Assembly (NCBI RefSeq): GCF_001417735.1
Contig: NZ_BBUZ01000025.1
Span: 372,001-436,000, forward strand
Direction of reading: 5' to 3'
DNA length: 64,000 bases
Source of the DNA: Streptomyces sp. NBRC 110028
GTDB taxonomy: Bacteria > Actinomycetota > Actinomycetes > Streptomycetales > Streptomycetaceae
Shown here: one piece after another, positions 62,002 to 64,000 of the stretch
Layout of the letters: every line of letters starts with the position of its first letter
How positions within the stretch are numbered: the stretch's first letter is position 1
Translations under genes and position numbers: made by a program
The notes under the pieces: model-generated
The model's database searches: none
The model's input: only the letters and a program-made list of their open reading frames with translations
What the model was told of the DNA's origin: nothing

Positions 62002-62277
62002 ATGGCCGAGTTCCGACAACCGTCCCTCCCCGCCGGTGCGGCGGTCCGCAGGCTCTTGCCACCCCCTGCGCTCTGCGGCTTCCTGCTGCTGCTCGTCCTC
62101 GTGTTCTCGGTGTCGTACGCCGTCGGATCGGCCGCCGGACCGGTGGCGCCCGGCCTGCACAGGACCGGAAGCGCCGGAAGTGGAGGGACCGGCGGAGGCG
62201 ACGGTGGCGGTGGGAGCGGTGGCGGTATGGATGACATGCCGGGCATGTCAGGGATGCCGGAGGGGAGCGGACAGTGA
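62002..62277 (+). CDS. Small membrane protein with Met-rich extracellular tail
   Basis: A 91-residue protein with one transmembrane helix (ALCGFLLLLVLVFSVSYAVG, about 24-43), a Gly-rich stretch and a C-terminal Met motif GGMDDMPGMSGMPEGSGQ. Met clusters of this kind bind Cu(I) in the cell envelope. ATG 62002 has AGGAAGG 7 nt upstream; ATG 61981 is an alternative. Its stop overlaps the start of the copper-chaperone gene, so the two are coupled and probably share a function in copper handling. Confidence 0.75.
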   Translation: MAEFRQPSLPAGAAVRRLLPPPALCGFLLLLVLVFSVSYAVGSAAGPVAPGLHRTGSAGSGGTGGGDGGGGSGGGMDDMPGMSGMPEGSGQ

Positions 62278-62825
62278 CGGCAGGCGATGCGGCGGCCGAT
62301 ACGACTGTGGTCCTTGGAGACCGGCGGCGATGGAAGGACGGCGCGCTCGCCGCTCTCGTACCCGTCGCCGCGTGCGGCCTGGCCCTGGCGGGCCTGACCG
62401 CCTGGACCGGCACCGGCAGGGCAGGTGGTCCAGCGCGCACGAGCGTCACCGGGGGGCGTGTTCTGCTGCCGTCCGCCGCGGGCGCGGAAACCGCGGCGTT
62501 CTTCCACATCGCCAACCGGGGCGGCTCCGCCGACAGCCTGATACGGGTGCCTTCGCGCGACGTCCCGGGCGGCATCACGCTGTCCCAGCACCGCATGAAC
62601 GACGGGAACGGGGCCTACCGTGCTGCCGTCAAATCCGTCGGGATACCGGCGGGGGACCGTCTCGCGATGTCGCCGCAGGGCGTGGACCTGACGGTGCCCG
62701 CCCCGGCCGGGAAACGGAGTTGGAGTGCGGGCGATCTCGTGCCCTTCACCCTGGAGTTCCGGCACAGCGGGCGGGTGACGGTGCGTGCGGTGGTGGTGCG
62801 TGCGGGCAGTGTCTCGTTCCAGTAG
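62274..62825 (+). CDS. PCu(A)C-family copper chaperone, membrane-anchored
   Basis: A 183-residue protein with an N-terminal membrane anchor (ALAALVPVAACGLALAGLTA) and an extracellular PCu(A)C domain: AAFFHIANRGGSADSLIRV, ITLSQHRMNDGNGAYRAAVK and VGIPAGDRLAMSPQGVDLTV. The family delivers Cu(I) to cytochrome c oxidase. The usual H-M-x10-M-x21-H-x-M ligand set is only partly visible (HRM and AMSPQG), so copper binding may differ. GTG 62274 overlaps the previous TGA (GTGA). Confidence 0.8.
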   Translation: MTAGDAAADTTVVLGDRRRWKDGALAALVPVAACGLALAGLTAWTGTGRAGGPARTSVTGGRVLLPSAAGAETAAFFHIANRGGSADSLIRVPSRDVPGGITLSQHRMNDGNGAYRAAVKSVGIPAGDRLAMSPQGVDLTVPAPAGKRSWSAGDLVPFTLEFRHSGRVTVRAVVVRAGSVSFQ

Positions 62826-62959
62826 TCGTGCCGCCTGTCCGCCGAGTTCCCGCGCAGCGGGGGTGACGTGCGTCACTGTCGTGGCGGTGAGTCGGGGGGC
62901 GGGGGCACACACGTACCCCCTGATGACGGGCGGACGTTGGGTGCGAGGATGGGCGGGCT

Positions 62960-63655
62960 ATGACTGTCCGAGGGTGGTGCCGTGCGCTGCGGGCCGGTGT
63001 GTTCGCCGCCGTCTGCCTGCTGCTCGCCGCCCTCGGCCACGTGATCATGTCGGGTACCTCCGTCCCTTGGTGGGCCATGGCCGCCGGTGCGGCCGGGACC
63101 GGTGCGGCCGGCTGGCTGCTGGCCGGCCGTGAGCGCGGGCACATGCTGATCGTCACGGTCGTGACAGCGGCGCAGGCGGTGCTCCACGAGGCGTTCTCTC
63201 TGGCGCAGACGCTCACCACCGAGGCGACTGCGGGACACCGCGCCGCGGCTCACGCTCCGGGCTCCACGGGCATGAGCGGCATGGACATGGGCTCCATGCA
63301 TAGGGACCCGACGGACATGGGCTCCCTGGCGCATGCGATGAACGGTGTCCAGCACGCGCACGGTATGGCCGGTATGGGCGCGAGCGCCTCGTACGGCATG
63401 TTCGCCGCGCACCTTCTGGCCGCAGTCCTGTGCGGGATGTGGCTCGCATACGGCGAGCGCGCGTTCTTCCGGGTCCTGCGGGCGGCGGCCACCCGGCTGG
63501 TGGCACCGCTGCGGACGCTGCTGGCCGGGCCCGCACCACTTCCTCGCCCGCTCACGGGCAGGCGCCGCGCCACCGACGCACTGGCTCCGGCACGGCTCCT
63601 GCTGTGCTGCTCCCTCACCTCTCGGGCCCCGCCCACGGGCCCCGCTGTCGCCTGA
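62960..63655 (+). CDS. Membrane protein with Met/His-rich loop, probable copper-related
   Basis: A 231-residue protein with about four transmembrane segments (GVFAAVCLLLAALGHVIMSG; WWAMAAGAAGTGAAGWLLA; MLIVTVVTAAQAVLHEAF; MFAAHLLAAVLCGMWLAYG). Between segments three and four is a loop rich in Met and His (GMSGMDMGSMHRDPTDMG and HAMNGVQHAHGMAGMGASAS), suited to bind Cu(I). I do not recognise a named family. It follows the copper chaperone and precedes an ECF sigma factor. Confidence 0.78.
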   Translation: MTVRGWCRALRAGVFAAVCLLLAALGHVIMSGTSVPWWAMAAGAAGTGAAGWLLAGRERGHMLIVTVVTAAQAVLHEAFSLAQTLTTEATAGHRAAAHAPGSTGMSGMDMGSMHRDPTDMGSLAHAMNGVQHAHGMAGMGASASYGMFAAHLLAAVLCGMWLAYGERAFFRVLRAAATRLVAPLRTLLAGPAPLPRPLTGRRRATDALAPARLLLCCSLTSRAPPTGPAVA

Positions 63656-63885
63656 GACAGCCGGAACCACCGGGGCCTGTCGTCCGGCCTTCCGTCCTGC
63701 CGCGTTCGCGCGCGGTTCCTTCTCGTCATGGCGCTTCACACCGGCACGTCCGCGTGCCGCCGTAGCGCCCACATCTCCTGACGGGCCCCGGGCATCGCCG
63801 TACCCACCGCGTACGGCCGCACCCCACGTCCCGGCGCGCCACCGCTTTCAGCGGCCGGCCCCGGACCACCCGAGAGGGACATCAC

Positions 63886-64000
63886 GTGACTGTTTCCGTC
63901 CTGCCCACTCCCCGGGCGAAGCGTGCCCGGGCGGACGCGGCGGCGACCGCCTGGGCACTGGCCGCCCGCGGCGGCGACCCCCGCGCCGCCGAGCACTTCG
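63886..64000 (+). CDS. ECF sigma factor (3' truncated by window)
   Basis: Only the first 38 codons are present: MTVSVLPTPRAKRARADAAA followed by TAWALAARGGDPRAAEHF. The alternation of Trp, Leu and Gly-Asp with AAExF is the start of the sigma-2 region of ECF sigma factors. GTG 63886 has GAGAGGG 8 nt upstream. It may regulate the preceding Met-rich membrane protein group. Confidence 0.7.
   Translation, partial: MTVSVLPTPRAKRARADAAATAWALAARGGDPRAAEHF

Overview
The window is a chromosomal segment of a high-GC actinomycete, almost certainly a Streptomyces or close relative. The evidence is the strong third-position GC bias, the GTG/TTG starts, F420-type enzymes, actinobacterial-type rnpB, and neighbourhoods I know from Streptomyces (DUF2000-AraC pair, SCO2322-type ECF operon, RNase H/phosphatase fusion). 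No tRNA, rRNA, CRISPR array or phage was seen. All family assignments come from reading the translations; no database search was run.

Layout. 1-3.3 kb: tail of a lipoyl acyltransferase (E2) gene, an apparently empty 0.9 kb stretch, and a bacterial GRAS-family methyltransferase-like protein. 3.3-14.9 kb: a sugar-catabolic block. A GntR regulator and a small monooxygenase-fold protein face a sugar-acid dehydratase and a 2-keto-3-deoxy-sugar-acid dehydratase (non-phosphorylative pentose route). Next come a GH3 glycosidase and a complete sugar ABC importer, divergent from a LacI regulator, with a 17-bp operator-like motif present twice between them. 15-19.6 kb: DUF2000/AraC pair, a GT87-PAP2 fusion, and a Cu/Zn-SOD-like secreted protein with a Met/His-rich insert.

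19.6-50.8 kb contains a dispersed steroid-side-chain regulon. It includes CYP125 divergent from thiolase FadA5 (the arrangement known in Mycobacterium tuberculosis), an aldehyde dehydrogenase with a ferredoxin, a KstR-type TetR repressor, an Rv3520c-like F420 oxidoreductase, a FadE34-like fused acyl-CoA dehydrogenase, a MaoC hydratase, an alcohol dehydrogenase and an Hsd4A-like SDR. KstR-type boxes (TnnAACnnGTTnnA) occur before kstR, a glycosyltransferase operon, the acyl-CoA dehydrogenase and the MaoC gene, with one-mismatch boxes between cyp125 and fadA5. A second palindrome, CTGAYnnnnnRTCAG, occurs before five of these genes and has no identified regulator here. No steroid ring-cleavage genes are in the window.

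Inside this region lies a B12-riboswitch-controlled operon (23.0-28.8 kb): two secreted proteins plus a complete ECF transporter. The secreted pair, an alpha/alpha-toroid protein and a small partner, may be a split bacterial counterpart of transcobalamin/intrinsic factor. There are also a tandem-repeat secreted protein, an LCP ligase, two paralogous small membrane proteins 10 kb apart, and a 161-bp MITE inserted exactly at the stop codon of the acyl-CoA dehydrogenase gene.

51-64 kb is mostly housekeeping: an iron-box-controlled siderophore-binding lipoprotein, Nif3, a coiled-coil zinc-ribbon protein, RNase H/phosphatase, KDPG aldolase, YaaA, a GH13 glucosidase, a Uma2 protein, RNase P RNA, and a Met-rich copper-handling group that leads into an ECF sigma factor cut by the window end.
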